Assembly: GCA_942493375.1 (NCBI GenBank)
Contig: OW818698.1
Span: 186,001-250,000 of the forward strand
DNA length: 64,000 bases
Direction of reading: 5' to 3'
From: G942493375 sp942493375
Lineage (GTDB): Bacteria; Armatimonadota; UBA5829
In this document: positions 8,666 through 16,543 of the stretch, one piece after another
Layout of the letters: the number at the start of each line of letters is the position of its first letter
Numbering within the stretch: the stretch's first letter is position 1
The notes under the pieces: generated by a model
Databases searched by the model: none
What the model was told of the DNA's origin: nothing
The model's input: only the letters and a program-made list of their open reading frames with translations
Translations under genes and position numbers: made by a program

Positions 8666-9697
8666 ATGACGACCAACAAAAACTGGATTATTAATGCATT
8701 ATTGATCTGTGGTTGTTGCATTATTGGCTGTTCCAGCCCCTTAAATAACACACCAAAAGCCACTAAAGCATCAGATCCCGTAATTCTCACCCTTAAGTTA
8801 AACATGACAGTTTTTGCATTGGGAGAACCTATTGTTGCAACTGTAACAGTCAGAAATGCCGGAAAGACTCCAGTAACTACAAACTGGTTTTCAATTAATG
8901 GTGGTTTTGCCTTGCGATTGGAGACAATAGACGGCACCCCAATCATGATGGACGCTGAATACGGAGAAACTGCACATCCACTCACACATTTCATGGAGCC
9001 ACTAAAACCTGGACAAGCATATACAACTACTTTAGACATCACCCGCGCGGACATTGCAGAAAGCAGCAGTTACTTTCCACGCCTGGCACATTTCCGGGAA
9101 AGACTCACGTCGAAAATTGGTGGATACATAGTAAGTCCTGATACGTACAAGTTGAAAGCCGTCCAGGTTTTGGATTATACCCGCACCTCAACGAGTCAAC
9201 CTAAAGGAGTTTATACATCTGCAACCTTTACAATCCGCGAACCAAATGAAACAGAAAAAGAGGCTTTAAGACTCTTTGAAACCCAACCACTTTTTACCAA
9301 TGATGAAGATAGCGAAGCAAGGAAAACTGATGCAGAGCAGAGCCAATTGGAAGCCATATCGGCATTCGACAAAATCTGGAATGATTACCGAGATACAGTT
9401 TATGCCCCATACGCTCTCTATTATGCTGCAAGAGTATCGCAGAAAATGGGAGATAATTCAGGGGCTATAAGAAAGTATGAAACACTGGAAAGCTCCAGCA
9501 AAGATTTTCCACTGATGGCTGATCTGCATTATTATAAGACCATTGCCCTGAAAGACTCCGGCAAGAAAGATAAAGCATTAATAGTTGGTCAGCAGCTAAA
9601 AGACAAATACTGGGACCACATAGTTGCTCCAACTGTGGAGACCAAATGCAAAGGTTCTTCACTAAGGAACCTGGTTTCTGACTTGGGGATAAAATAG
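8666..9697 (+). CDS. Lipoprotein, tandem paralogue 1 (unknown function)
   Basis: A 343-residue secreted lipoprotein. The signal peptide ends in a lipobox (IIGC, Cys about residue 22). Residues 35-180 look like a beta-sandwich (VILTLKLNMTVFALGEP then VTVRNAG), reminiscent of BsuPI/CARDB-type extracellular domains. Residues 215-340 are helical with TPR-like spacing (FDKIWNDYRDTVYAPYALYY, then QKMGDNSGAIRKYETL). Start at ATG 8666 is set by GGAGG at 8650-8654. The second half is almost identical in DNA to paralogue 3 (10933-11958). I do not recognise a named family; a cell-surface scaffold or binding role is only a guess. Confidence 0.75.
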   Translation: MTTNKNWIINALLICGCCIIGCSSPLNNTPKATKASDPVILTLKLNMTVFALGEPIVATVTVRNAGKTPVTTNWFSINGGFALRLETIDGTPIMMDAEYGETAHPLTHFMEPLKPGQAYTTTLDITRADIAESSSYFPRLAHFRERLTSKIGGYIVSPDTYKLKAVQVLDYTRTSTSQPKGVYTSATFTIREPNETEKEALRLFETQPLFTNDEDSEARKTDAEQSQLEAISAFDKIWNDYRDTVYAPYALYYAARVSQKMGDNSGAIRKYETLESSSKDFPLMADLHYYKTIALKDSGKKDKALIVGQQLKDKYWDHIVAPTVETKCKGSSLRNLVSDLGIK

Positions 9698-9824
9698 TCG
9701 GGGTTCAGAATATTTGGTTATTTATTTGAATCACAGCAATCCAAAGTATATATTGCGTCTCATATACCAGAGACATAATGTATTGACAGGTTCTACCTCA
9801 TAGATCGAAGGATGGAACAAATTC

Positions 9825-10916
9825 ATGGCAATCAGATCATATTCTATTCTGGCGCTTCTAATATTCTGCACTTGCTGCATGAAATATTGCACTGCCGCAC
9901 CTGAAGAAACACCCAAATCAATGGACTCACAAACATCCGTGATTCTATCAATCGAATTCAACAAAGCCATATATGCTGTTGGTGAGTCTATAATCACCAC
10001 TTTATCCGTAAGGAATGTTGGAAATATACCAAAAACAGCCGAGTGGTTATCAATGGGTGGAGAGTGTTTGTTATATTTAGAGAACGAGGAAGGTAATAGT
10101 ATTCTGATGCCAGCATTACATGCGGACACGGCACACCCTACTTTTGTTTTTGCTGAACCGCTGAATCCCGGTCAGGCATATTCAACGACTTTCGACCTTA
10201 CCAGACTGGATATTTCCGGCAGTAGTCTACTCTTTCCCCGATTAGCATGGATGCCTGCAGTCAGACGGACACGGATTGATCGGTATGTAGTGGGACCAGG
10301 GACATACAAATTGAAAGCTATTCAGGTAGTCGATGTACCACATGACCCCAAATATCCAGCAACACTGATAGAAGGAGCCAGGTCTTTCATTATCCGAGAA
10401 CCAAACATAAGAGAGAAAGAAGCCCTGAATCTATTCGAATTACAACCGTTCTTCGCCAGTGAGCAGGATAAAGACTCTAGAAAAGCCAATGCACACCAGA
10501 GCCAATTGGACACAATAACAGCCTTCGATAAAGTCTGGAACAACTATCGGGATACGGTGTATGCTCCATACGCTCTCTATTATGCTGCAAGGATATCGCA
10601 GAAAATGGGAGACAATTCAGGAGCTGTCAGCAGGTACACTACGCTGGAGAAGTCCTGCAGAGATTTCCCACTAATGGCAGACCTGCTGTATTACAAGACA
10701 ATCGCATTAAGGGATGCAGGCAATAAATATGAGGCGATGGTTGTTGCTCAGAAGCTCAAAGATAGATACTGGAACCACCTGGTAGCTCCAACTATTGAAA
10801 CCAGACGCAAGGGTTCTCCTTTACGTAATATGATTACAGACCTGGAAGCCGTCACCAGTGGGGCATTTAAAAGCATGTTCGCTAGCGATATGGAACAACC
10901 CTATTTGAAAAAATGA
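9825..10916 (+). CDS. Secreted protein, tandem paralogue 2 (unknown function)
   Basis: Second member of the three-gene array, 363 residues, with the same order: signal peptide, beta-sandwich-like domain (VILSIEFNKAIYAVGES) and a C-terminal helical TPR-like domain. The signal region is Cys-rich (FCTCCMKYCTA) but lacks a clean lipobox, so it may be secreted rather than lipidated. It is the most divergent copy and carries about 20 extra C-terminal residues. The segment around YRDTVYAPYALYYAARISQKM is nearly invariant in all three. Spacing: 127 bp after copy 1 and 16 bp before copy 3. Confidence 0.7.
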   Translation: MAIRSYSILALLIFCTCCMKYCTAAPEETPKSMDSQTSVILSIEFNKAIYAVGESIITTLSVRNVGNIPKTAEWLSMGGECLLYLENEEGNSILMPALHADTAHPTFVFAEPLNPGQAYSTTFDLTRLDISGSSLLFPRLAWMPAVRRTRIDRYVVGPGTYKLKAIQVVDVPHDPKYPATLIEGARSFIIREPNIREKEALNLFELQPFFASEQDKDSRKANAHQSQLDTITAFDKVWNNYRDTVYAPYALYYAARISQKMGDNSGAVSRYTTLEKSCRDFPLMADLLYYKTIALRDAGNKYEAMVVAQKLKDRYWNHLVAPTIETRRKGSPLRNMITDLEAVTSGAFKSMFASDMEQPYLKK

Positions 10917-10932
10917 AAGGTCGTAACTGTAT

Positions 10933-11958
10933 ATGGCAAAGTTAATCTGTTGTATTTATTCAGCATTATTATTTTGTGCTTTTTGCGTTGGGGGATGCAA
11001 TGGAGTTCCTGATAAATCAGCTAAAAACACTAAAACCACAGGCGGTATCGTGCTTTCAATTGATTTCAACAAAAAAGAATATGTCATGGGTGAACCTGTT
11101 GTTGCTGAGGTATCCGTCAGGAATACGGGAAATGTTCCAATATATGCCAACTGGTTTTCTCTTGACGGAGATTTTACTCTAAAACTGGAGAATATGGATG
11201 GAACCCGTATTCATACACGTCATTTCTTCTGGAGCGTATCAAAACCATTATCCAGATTCGAGGAATCCTTGAATCCTGGAGAGATATATACTACTGCAAT
11301 GGACATAACACGGGCTATTTGTGGCAGTAGTGAACTATGTCCAAGCTTAGCACGCCATCAATACCCGGCAACGAAGATCAGTGGATATGTAGTAGGTTCT
11401 GGCACATTCAAGCTTAAAGCAATACACGCGTTAAATTACAGACGTAATCCTGCAGGATCAGCAAAGGGGATTTATGCATCCACAACTTTTACTATACGTA
11501 AGCCAAATCACACAGAGAAGACAGCATTAAAGCTCTTCGAAACACAACCGTTTTTTGCTAGTGAAGATGCTGAAGAAAGTAGAAAAACTAATGCAGAGCA
11601 GAGCCAGCTGGAATCTATAGCTGCGTTCGACAAAATCTGGAATAACTACCGAGATACTGTGTATGCTCCATACGCTCTCTATTATGCTGCAAGGGTATCG
11701 CAGAAAATGGGAGATAATTCAGAGGCTATTAGAAAGTATGAAACACTGGAAAGCTCCAGCAAAGATTTCCCACTGATAGCTGATCTGCTTTATTATAAGA
11801 CCATTGCCCTGAAAGACTCCGGCAAGAAAGATAAAGCATTAATAGTTGGTCAGCAGCTCAAAGACAAGTATTGGGACCACCTGGTTGCTCCAACTATTGC
11901 AACCCAGCGCAATGGTTCTTCACTCCGGAACCTGGTTTCTAACTTGGGGATAAAGTAA
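10933..11958 (+). CDS. Lipoprotein, tandem paralogue 3 (unknown function)
   Basis: Third array member, 341 residues. The signal peptide ends in a lipobox (VGGC, Cys about residue 22), followed by the beta-sandwich-like domain (IVLSIDFNKKEYVMGEP) and the helical domain. From about 11690 to the stop the DNA is nearly identical to copy 1, while the first halves differ much more; that pattern fits recent duplication or gene conversion of the 3' half. AAAGG at 10916-10920 upstream is a weak ribosome-binding site, so it is probably co-transcribed with copy 2. Confidence 0.75.
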   Translation: MAKLICCIYSALLFCAFCVGGCNGVPDKSAKNTKTTGGIVLSIDFNKKEYVMGEPVVAEVSVRNTGNVPIYANWFSLDGDFTLKLENMDGTRIHTRHFFWSVSKPLSRFEESLNPGEIYTTAMDITRAICGSSELCPSLARHQYPATKISGYVVGSGTFKLKAIHALNYRRNPAGSAKGIYASTTFTIRKPNHTEKTALKLFETQPFFASEDAEESRKTNAEQSQLESIAAFDKIWNNYRDTVYAPYALYYAARVSQKMGDNSEAIRKYETLESSSKDFPLIADLLYYKTIALKDSGKKDKALIVGQQLKDKYWDHLVAPTIATQRNGSSLRNLVSNLGIK

Positions 11959-12006
11959 TCTGGGTTGGTAACAAGTAAAACACCTGGATAAGAAGTTCAG
12001 AATCAT

Positions 12007-12088
12007 ACTAGCCCACTTTATTCACAAGCTTCGATTTTGGCCGGCAGTAAGGACAAAAGTAAGATAATCATGAATAATGCGGGCTAGT
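12007..12088. repeat. Palindromic element, family D, copy 1
   Basis: Ends ACTAGCCC and GGGCTAGT are reverse complements, and TTATTCA near the left matches TGAATAA near the right. The interior CAAGCTTCG, then GGACAAAAG, is shared with the copy at 50914-51009. No flanking direct repeat is evident. It lies in the 255-bp gap between the third lipoprotein gene and the small membrane peptide; the rest of that gap shows nothing recognisable. Confidence 0.65.
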
Positions 12089-12213
12089 TAGCAAAACAGA
12101 AACAGCATGTCAATATGTATACACTCGAGCACAAAAATCAGTCTTCAAAATTCTTTGAAAACATATGAGCTGACTATGTATCTATTTATTTTATCAAATG
12201 TAATTGATGACAC

Positions 12214-12300
12214 CTATCGTCGTCTGGTCCAATAGTAACCACCGCCACCACCGAACAACAGAATCACCAGGATTATAATGATAATGGTTGTAGTATCCAT
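12214..12300 (-). CDS. 28-residue membrane micropeptide (DUF3309-like)
   Basis: Reads MDTTTIIIIILVILLFG, then a run of five Gly, then YYWTRRR. One hydrophobic helix followed by a Gly-rich turn and a basic tail resembles the small DUF3309-type membrane peptides often found beside stress genes. An AGGAG Shine-Dalgarno sequence (12307-12312 region) lies seven bases before ATG, which supports translation. It is 36 bp downstream of the csbD stop on the same strand. The reading frame is short, so support comes mainly from the ribosome-binding site, composition and neighbour. Confidence 0.65.
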   Translation of the reverse strand: MDTTTIIIIILVILLFGGGGGYYWTRRR

Positions 12301-12336
12301 AGTATTTACTCCTTTCACTGCGTTTAGCACCAATCA

Positions 12337-12516
12337 CTATCCGCCTATTTTCTCCTCGATTTGACCGACTTTTTTCTGAATTTTGCCGGTAGTCTTTTCA
12401 ACTTTACCTTTGACTTCCAACTTGGGATTGTCAGTTATCTTTCCGACCGTCTCCTTGACCTTGCCCTTTGTCTCTCGAATTGTTCCTTTTACTTTGTTAT
12501 CCGTACTGGCTTTCAT
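12337..12516 (-). CDS. CsbD family stress-response protein
   Basis: A 59-residue, highly charged, repetitive protein (KVKGTIRETKGKVKETVGK, then LEVKGKVEKTTGKIQKKVGQ) matching the CsbD family, small hydrophilic proteins induced by general stress whose exact role is unclear. The start is ATG 12516, with AAGGAAG seven bases upstream; the open frame runs 11 codons further but that extension lacks family similarity. It is the first gene of a probable two-gene unit with the membrane micropeptide. Confidence 0.88.
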   Translation of the reverse strand: MKASTDNKVKGTIRETKGKVKETVGKITDNPKLEVKGKVEKTTGKIQKKVGQIEEKIGG

Positions 12517-12737
12517 GATGCATCTTCCTTGTGATATAGATTTGATCATTTATGGCTTACCCATAACACGCTGTATCCCAATCAATTAGCAAATCTTTTA
12601 ACAGTAAGGTTGTCTCTACAATTATCAATTTTTGCGTGTATATTTTTGAGCGGATTATTGATCAAAAACTTGGGCAGGCACATTTTGGTGTGTGAGATGG
12701 AGTGGTTAGGTGGATTGGTATTGAGGAATAGTAATTT

Positions 12738-12755
12738 GCCGAACTGGGGTTCGGC
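12738..12755. other. Small hairpin
   Basis: GCCGAAC, loop TGGG, GTTCGGC: a perfect 7-bp stem just beyond the stronger terminator hairpin at 12771-12805. It may reinforce termination of the sugar-ABC operon. Confidence 0.5.
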
Positions 12756-12770
12756 GGTCCCAGGATTCTA

Positions 12771-12805
12771 AACGGGGCGTATGTTGCATACGCCCCGTTT
12801 TTGTT
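12771..12805 (-). terminator. Rho-independent terminator of the sugar ABC operon
   Basis: AACGGGGCGTATG, a 3-base loop, and CATACGCCCCGTT form a 13-bp perfect stem with A/T tracts on the outside. It begins a few bases after the stop codon of the last permease gene and should end that minus-strand transcript. The flanking T run is stronger on the plus strand, so it may work in both directions. Confidence 0.85.
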
Positions 12806-12806
12806 A

Positions 12807-13832
12807 CTAGCCCTTGATTCCGCTCATCGTCATTCCCTGGATGAACGTCCGCTGGGTGAAGAAGAAGATTATGATGATCGGGATGGTGACAACGGTTGAG
12901 ACCGCCATCAGCATTCCGTATTCGTTTCCATACTGACCGGTGAACATCGCAAGCCCTAGTGAGACTGTGTATTTGGACTCGTCCACCAGGTAGATTAATG
13001 GGCCCATAAAGTCGTTCCAGGCACCCATAAAGCTGAACAGGCCGACTGTCGCAAGCGCAGGTTTGGAAAGAGGCATCATAACCCTGCGGTAGATGTCGAA
13101 CTCGTTGCATCCGTCCAGCTTCGCTGCCTCCGAGAGTTCTTTGGGTATCCCCAGGAAGAACTGCCTCAGCAGGAAGATGAAGAACGGGCTCCCAAGGAAT
13201 GCCGGGACTACCAAAGGCATAAAAGTATCCACCCACCCCAGCTTCACCATGATTGCAAAAACAGGGATCATAGTCACCTGCCCTGGCAGCATCATAGTAG
13301 ACAAGAGTATGATAAAAAGCGTGTTCTTGCCCTTCCATTCTATCTTCGCCAGTCCATATGCTACCAAACTGCAGGATAGTATGGTGCCTATGACAGAGAG
13401 TATCGCAATTACCAGCGTGTTCTTGAGTTGTTGGAAGAATGGGATAAAAACCAGTCCCTTGGTGTAGTTCTTCCACTCCAAACCCGGGCGGGCTTTAGGC
13501 ACAAGGTTATCACCGTTCACAGTCTCCGGCTTGCCTGCAGCATTTCCTACACGCATAACCTGGGCAAATCCACCTTTGACACGTTTGATCATAGCCACTT
13601 CCGCGCCGTCCGGAGTGACATATATCTCTCTGGTCTTACCGCCGATTTTTTCTTTCACATTCTGCATCGGAATAACATCCGGTGGCCACTTCTGAATACG
13701 GGCAGCAGGCTTGAACGATGTCGTCACCAGCCAAAAGAAAGGCAGGACAAAACCGGTGCCGAAGAACACCAATGCAGCGTAGGTAAAGAACCTACCAATC
13801 TTTCCTTTTGTTCGGATTGAGCTCTTGGACAT
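12807..13832 (-). CDS. Sugar ABC transporter permease, MalG/CUT1 type, with inserted periplasmic domain
   Basis: Second inner-membrane permease of a CUT1 carbohydrate importer. The EAA motif (EAAKLDGCNEFDIYRRVMMPLSKPAL) that contacts the ATPase is intact, and six helices are visible. Unusually, about 70 residues (roughly 38-115) lie between the first helix and the rest, with beta-type, charged sequence (WPPDVIPMQNVKEK, then EIYVTPDGAEVAMIK). This insertion explains its 341 residues against the usual 275-300. The start follows the upstream permease stop without a gap. No ATPase is encoded nearby, so a shared MsiK-type ATPase encoded elsewhere is likely. Confidence 0.92.
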   Translation of the reverse strand: MSKSSIRTKGKIGRFFTYAALVFFGTGFVLPFFWLVTTSFKPAARIQKWPPDVIPMQNVKEKIGGKTREIYVTPDGAEVAMIKRVKGGFAQVMRVGNAAGKPETVNGDNLVPKARPGLEWKNYTKGLVFIPFFQQLKNTLVIAILSVIGTILSCSLVAYGLAKIEWKGKNTLFIILLSTMMLPGQVTMIPVFAIMVKLGWVDTFMPLVVPAFLGSPFFIFLLRQFFLGIPKELSEAAKLDGCNEFDIYRRVMMPLSKPALATVGLFSFMGAWNDFMGPLIYLVDESKYTVSLGLAMFTGQYGNEYGMLMAVSTVVTIPIIIIFFFTQRTFIQGMTMSGIKG

Positions 13833-14741
13833 CTATTTCTCCCCGCCATAATATATAAACTTTGCTGAAGTCTTAAACAGGATAAGTGTAAAGATCAGGA
13901 TGATGATAAACAACACCCACGCCATAGCACACGCATATCCCATCTTCCAGTAGTTGAATGCGTTTTGGAAGAGATACATCGAGAAGAACCGTGTGGAGTC
14001 CACAGGCCCTCCCATTGTCATAACCCATGCCTGAGTAAAATACTGAGCAGCACCGATGAACCCCATTATCAATGTGAAGAACAGGTGAGGACTCATCAGG
14101 GGAATAGTAACATGCTTCATACGCTGGAAAGCGCTGGCTCCATCGATCTCAGCTGCCTCATAAAGGTCCTGCGGGACATCCTGAAGTCCAGCCAGATATA
14201 TCAGCATCCAGCCTCCAACACCCCAGGTGCTCATAAGAATAAGCGCTGGCTTAGACCACACAGGGTCTGCCATCCAGCCGGGTATCAGATTGTTTGGCAC
14301 ATGCATAGCTTGCAGAATCGTGTTGATCAGACCATATTGAGGATTGAGAAGCCACAACCACAGGACCGAACCAGCTACCATCGGCACAATAGATGGCACG
14401 AAAAACATAGTCCGGAACATCGCCATTCCCTTGACCTTCTGGTTCAACAGCAAAGCCAGCAGGAAAGCGACGATTATACCGATTGGAGTTGCAAACACAG
14501 CATAATACGCCGTGTTATAGAGAGACTTGTAGAATACCGGGTCGTGGAACATTGTCTTATAGTTAGACAGACCAACCCACACCGCCGGTTTCAACATCGG
14601 ATAGTTACAAAAGCTGTAATACAGCGAAGCCAGTACCGGATATAGCGTAAACACAAGCAGACCGACTATGACTGGTGAACAGAACAGCAGGCCATTTCTC
14701 AGGTTGTTGCGCTCTACACGACTTTGTTTTGGATTATTCAT
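13833..14741 (-). CDS. Sugar ABC transporter permease, MalF/CUT1 type
   Basis: First permease of the CUT1 importer, 302 residues with six transmembrane helices and an intact EAA motif (YEAAEIDGASAFQRMKHVTIPLMSP). The N-terminus (RNNLRNGLLFCSPVIVGLLVF) is typical of UgpA/LacF-like permeases. It starts three bases after the binding-protein stop and abuts the MalG-like gene, so the three form one transcription unit. The substrate is probably an oligosaccharide, in keeping with the glycosidases elsewhere in the window, but it cannot be named. Confidence 0.93.
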   Translation of the reverse strand: MNNPKQSRVERNNLRNGLLFCSPVIVGLLVFTLYPVLASLYYSFCNYPMLKPAVWVGLSNYKTMFHDPVFYKSLYNTAYYAVFATPIGIIVAFLLALLLNQKVKGMAMFRTMFFVPSIVPMVAGSVLWLWLLNPQYGLINTILQAMHVPNNLIPGWMADPVWSKPALILMSTWGVGGWMLIYLAGLQDVPQDLYEAAEIDGASAFQRMKHVTIPLMSPHLFFTLIMGFIGAAQYFTQAWVMTMGGPVDSTRFFSMYLFQNAFNYWKMGYACAMAWVLFIIILIFTLILFKTSAKFIYYGGEK

Positions 14742-14744
14742 TTA

Positions 14745-16094
14745 TCACCTACCCGCAAGCCTGAGGTTCAGCTCAGTCTGTGTCTCTTTAGCAGCATTGT
14801 CCAGCGCCTGTTTACAGGAAAGCGTTCCATACAACGAATAGTCAATAGCTCTGCTTAGCGAACCCATATAGAATGTTTGAGCAGGCATTACAGGACGCTG
14901 GTGCTTACACTCTTCAAGGATCCTTACAAACTGATCGTAACCAGGTTTGTGCCTGACTTCATCCAGATAAGGGGACTTTTTGTAACCAGGCAGCAGTCCC
15001 TGTGTCCTGCTGACAAAGGTTGTGCCCTTGGGATCTCTACAGCACCAGCGGATAAACTCCCACGCTTCCTTTGGATGCTTTGAACCTTTGGGTATCCCCA
15101 TACACCAACCGCCAACCCACGATGAATTCTGCTCACCATCCGGAGGAGCGGGGATAAATCCGAGACCATAGTCAAGGTTAGGAGCATACTGGCGGATATC
15201 GTCTATCTGCGAAATATGCAGGAACACCATAGCGATCTGACCTGTATAGAACGGGTTCTGATCTCGACTGCCAAATCCTGATGCAAAAGCATTTACTTTA
15301 GTAATGTTGTATTTTTTACCATACCCAACCATCCACTCAACAGCTTCCAGCACCTTGGGGTCATTACATGTGATCTTGTTGGTTTTGGGGTCGAAGAAGC
15401 TGCCACCATATACCCATCCCCATGTGAATGTAGCATTAGCGCTGCCAAACTGTGCCCATGGGATGATACCGATGCGAGTTATTCTACCATCCTCCACTTT
15501 TGAGATGATATCGTTATATCTATCAAGTTCCGCTATCGTTTTCGGAGGCTTCTCAGGATCTAACCCACAGTCCCTGAATACTTTTTTGTTCCAGGCAAAT
15601 GCAAAGTTAGGGTCAGCACAATAGGTCATTGCCCAGACTTGGTCTCGATAGTAGTTCTGGAGCCAGCATGGTGCAAAGAAATCATCAGGCTTAACGCCAG
15701 AGCTCTTCACAAACCTGTCCAGAGGCTGCAAAGCCCCCTGCTCCGCCCAGGCTGCAGTCTGTGTTCCATCAACAAACACCGCATCCGGCGGTTTATTGGC
15801 TGCAACTGCAGTGTAGAACTTTTGGCTGGTGTCCAAATCAGTGGGAGAGAACAGCGCACGCACCTGGAAATCTTTGTGCACACGGTTAAACTCTTTTACA
15901 ACACTGGCAAGTCTTTCCTTCTGCGCCCCACCCCACGGATGCCAGACAGTAATCGTCAGCATTCCATTGGCCTGGTTCTCAGACTTGTCGCCACATCCGC
16001 CTGTCAGGAAAACAAGAAATGCAAGACCAACTGCTGCCAGTCCGCGCAAAGGTGTGAGTATAGAAGATTTACGATAGTATCCGGTTATTCTCAT
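14745..16094 (-). CDS. Sugar ABC transporter substrate-binding lipoprotein (family 1)
   Basis: Extracellular solute-binding protein of the CUT1 importer, 449 residues. The N-terminal signal peptide ends in lipobox LTGGC (Cys about residue 34), so it should be membrane-anchored. The binding-fold signatures include ITVWHPWGGAQKERL, PDAVFVDGTQTAAWAEQGAL and WVGGWCMGIPKGSKHPKEAWEFIRW. It is the promoter-proximal gene of the operon. A start at ATG 16094 gives a long basic n-region (MRITGYYRKSS) before the hydrophobic core, somewhat longer than usual but plausible. Its ligand is unknown. Confidence 0.92.
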   Translation of the reverse strand: MRITGYYRKSSILTPLRGLAAVGLAFLVFLTGGCGDKSENQANGMLTITVWHPWGGAQKERLASVVKEFNRVHKDFQVRALFSPTDLDTSQKFYTAVAANKPPDAVFVDGTQTAAWAEQGALQPLDRFVKSSGVKPDDFFAPCWLQNYYRDQVWAMTYCADPNFAFAWNKKVFRDCGLDPEKPPKTIAELDRYNDIISKVEDGRITRIGIIPWAQFGSANATFTWGWVYGGSFFDPKTNKITCNDPKVLEAVEWMVGYGKKYNITKVNAFASGFGSRDQNPFYTGQIAMVFLHISQIDDIRQYAPNLDYGLGFIPAPPDGEQNSSWVGGWCMGIPKGSKHPKEAWEFIRWCCRDPKGTTFVSRTQGLLPGYKKSPYLDEVRHKPGYDQFVRILEECKHQRPVMPAQTFYMGSLSRAIDYSLYGTLSCKQALDNAAKETQTELNLRLAGR

Positions 16095-16306
16095 TCAATA
16101 TACCGTTCCTAAGTGATTAGATATTAGTAATTGGAAGTTAGTAGCTGGGAACCACAATTGATGCTTTATATCCGTAATAATATGCGTAAATACACATCAT
16201 AATCGGGTTCACAAGAAACTTAGCCTACTTACTATACAACATTGGACAATTCCGGGCAAGAGCGACACTGATTTATAAGGTTATCAGTTGAAAAGAAAAT
16301 GCAGTC

Positions 16307-16427
16307 GTAACAGTTCAATAATATGGAAACACTGTCATCCTGAGGAACGAAGGATCTGCTTTCCATCTGGAAAAAGCAGATCCTTCGTTCCTCAGGATGA
16401 CAAATCCCGGCAACTCTGAACTGTTAC
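16307..16427. mobile_element. MITE-like element, core type A, with 8-bp target repeat
   Basis: Begins GTAACAGTTCA and ends TGAACTGTTAC. The core carries CTGAGGAACGAAGGATCTGC and its reverse complement as a long hairpin. The flanking octamers are ATGCAGTC (16299-16306) and ATGCAATC (16428-16435), seven of eight identical, consistent with an old target-site duplication. It sits between the divergent sugar-ABC operon and guaA, just upstream of the likely guaA promoter. The remainder of the 16095-16543 gap shows no gene. Confidence 0.82.
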
Positions 16428-16456
16428 ATGCAATCTAACCTCCTAAAGCCCATTTC

Positions 16457-16465
16457 TGTTATAAT
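16457..16465 (+). promoter_or_regulatory. Extended -10 promoter for guaA-hpt
   Basis: TGTTATAAT is a perfect TGnTATAAT extended -10 element, about 80 bp before the guaA start. No good -35 box is visible, which extended -10 promoters can tolerate. Confidence 0.5.
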
Positions 16466-16543
16466 TTATACGTGCTAATTTTTCATCGTTTCACGTAGCG
16501 ATGATCACATATTCCCTTTACGGATCGCTTATTGGAGGCCCAT

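Noticed and set aside
12706..13476. 256-codon minus-strand open frame
   Set aside because: Overlaps the MalG-like permease gene on the same strand in another frame; rich in His, Arg and Gly with no domain.
13965..14645. 226-codon plus-strand open frame
   Set aside because: Antisense to the MalF-like permease; Gln/His-rich shadow of transmembrane codons.
16095..16306. Riboswitch or leader upstream of the sugar ABC operon or guaA
   Set aside because: No purine, c-di-GMP or other recognisable aptamer core could be found by eye in this AT-rich stretch.
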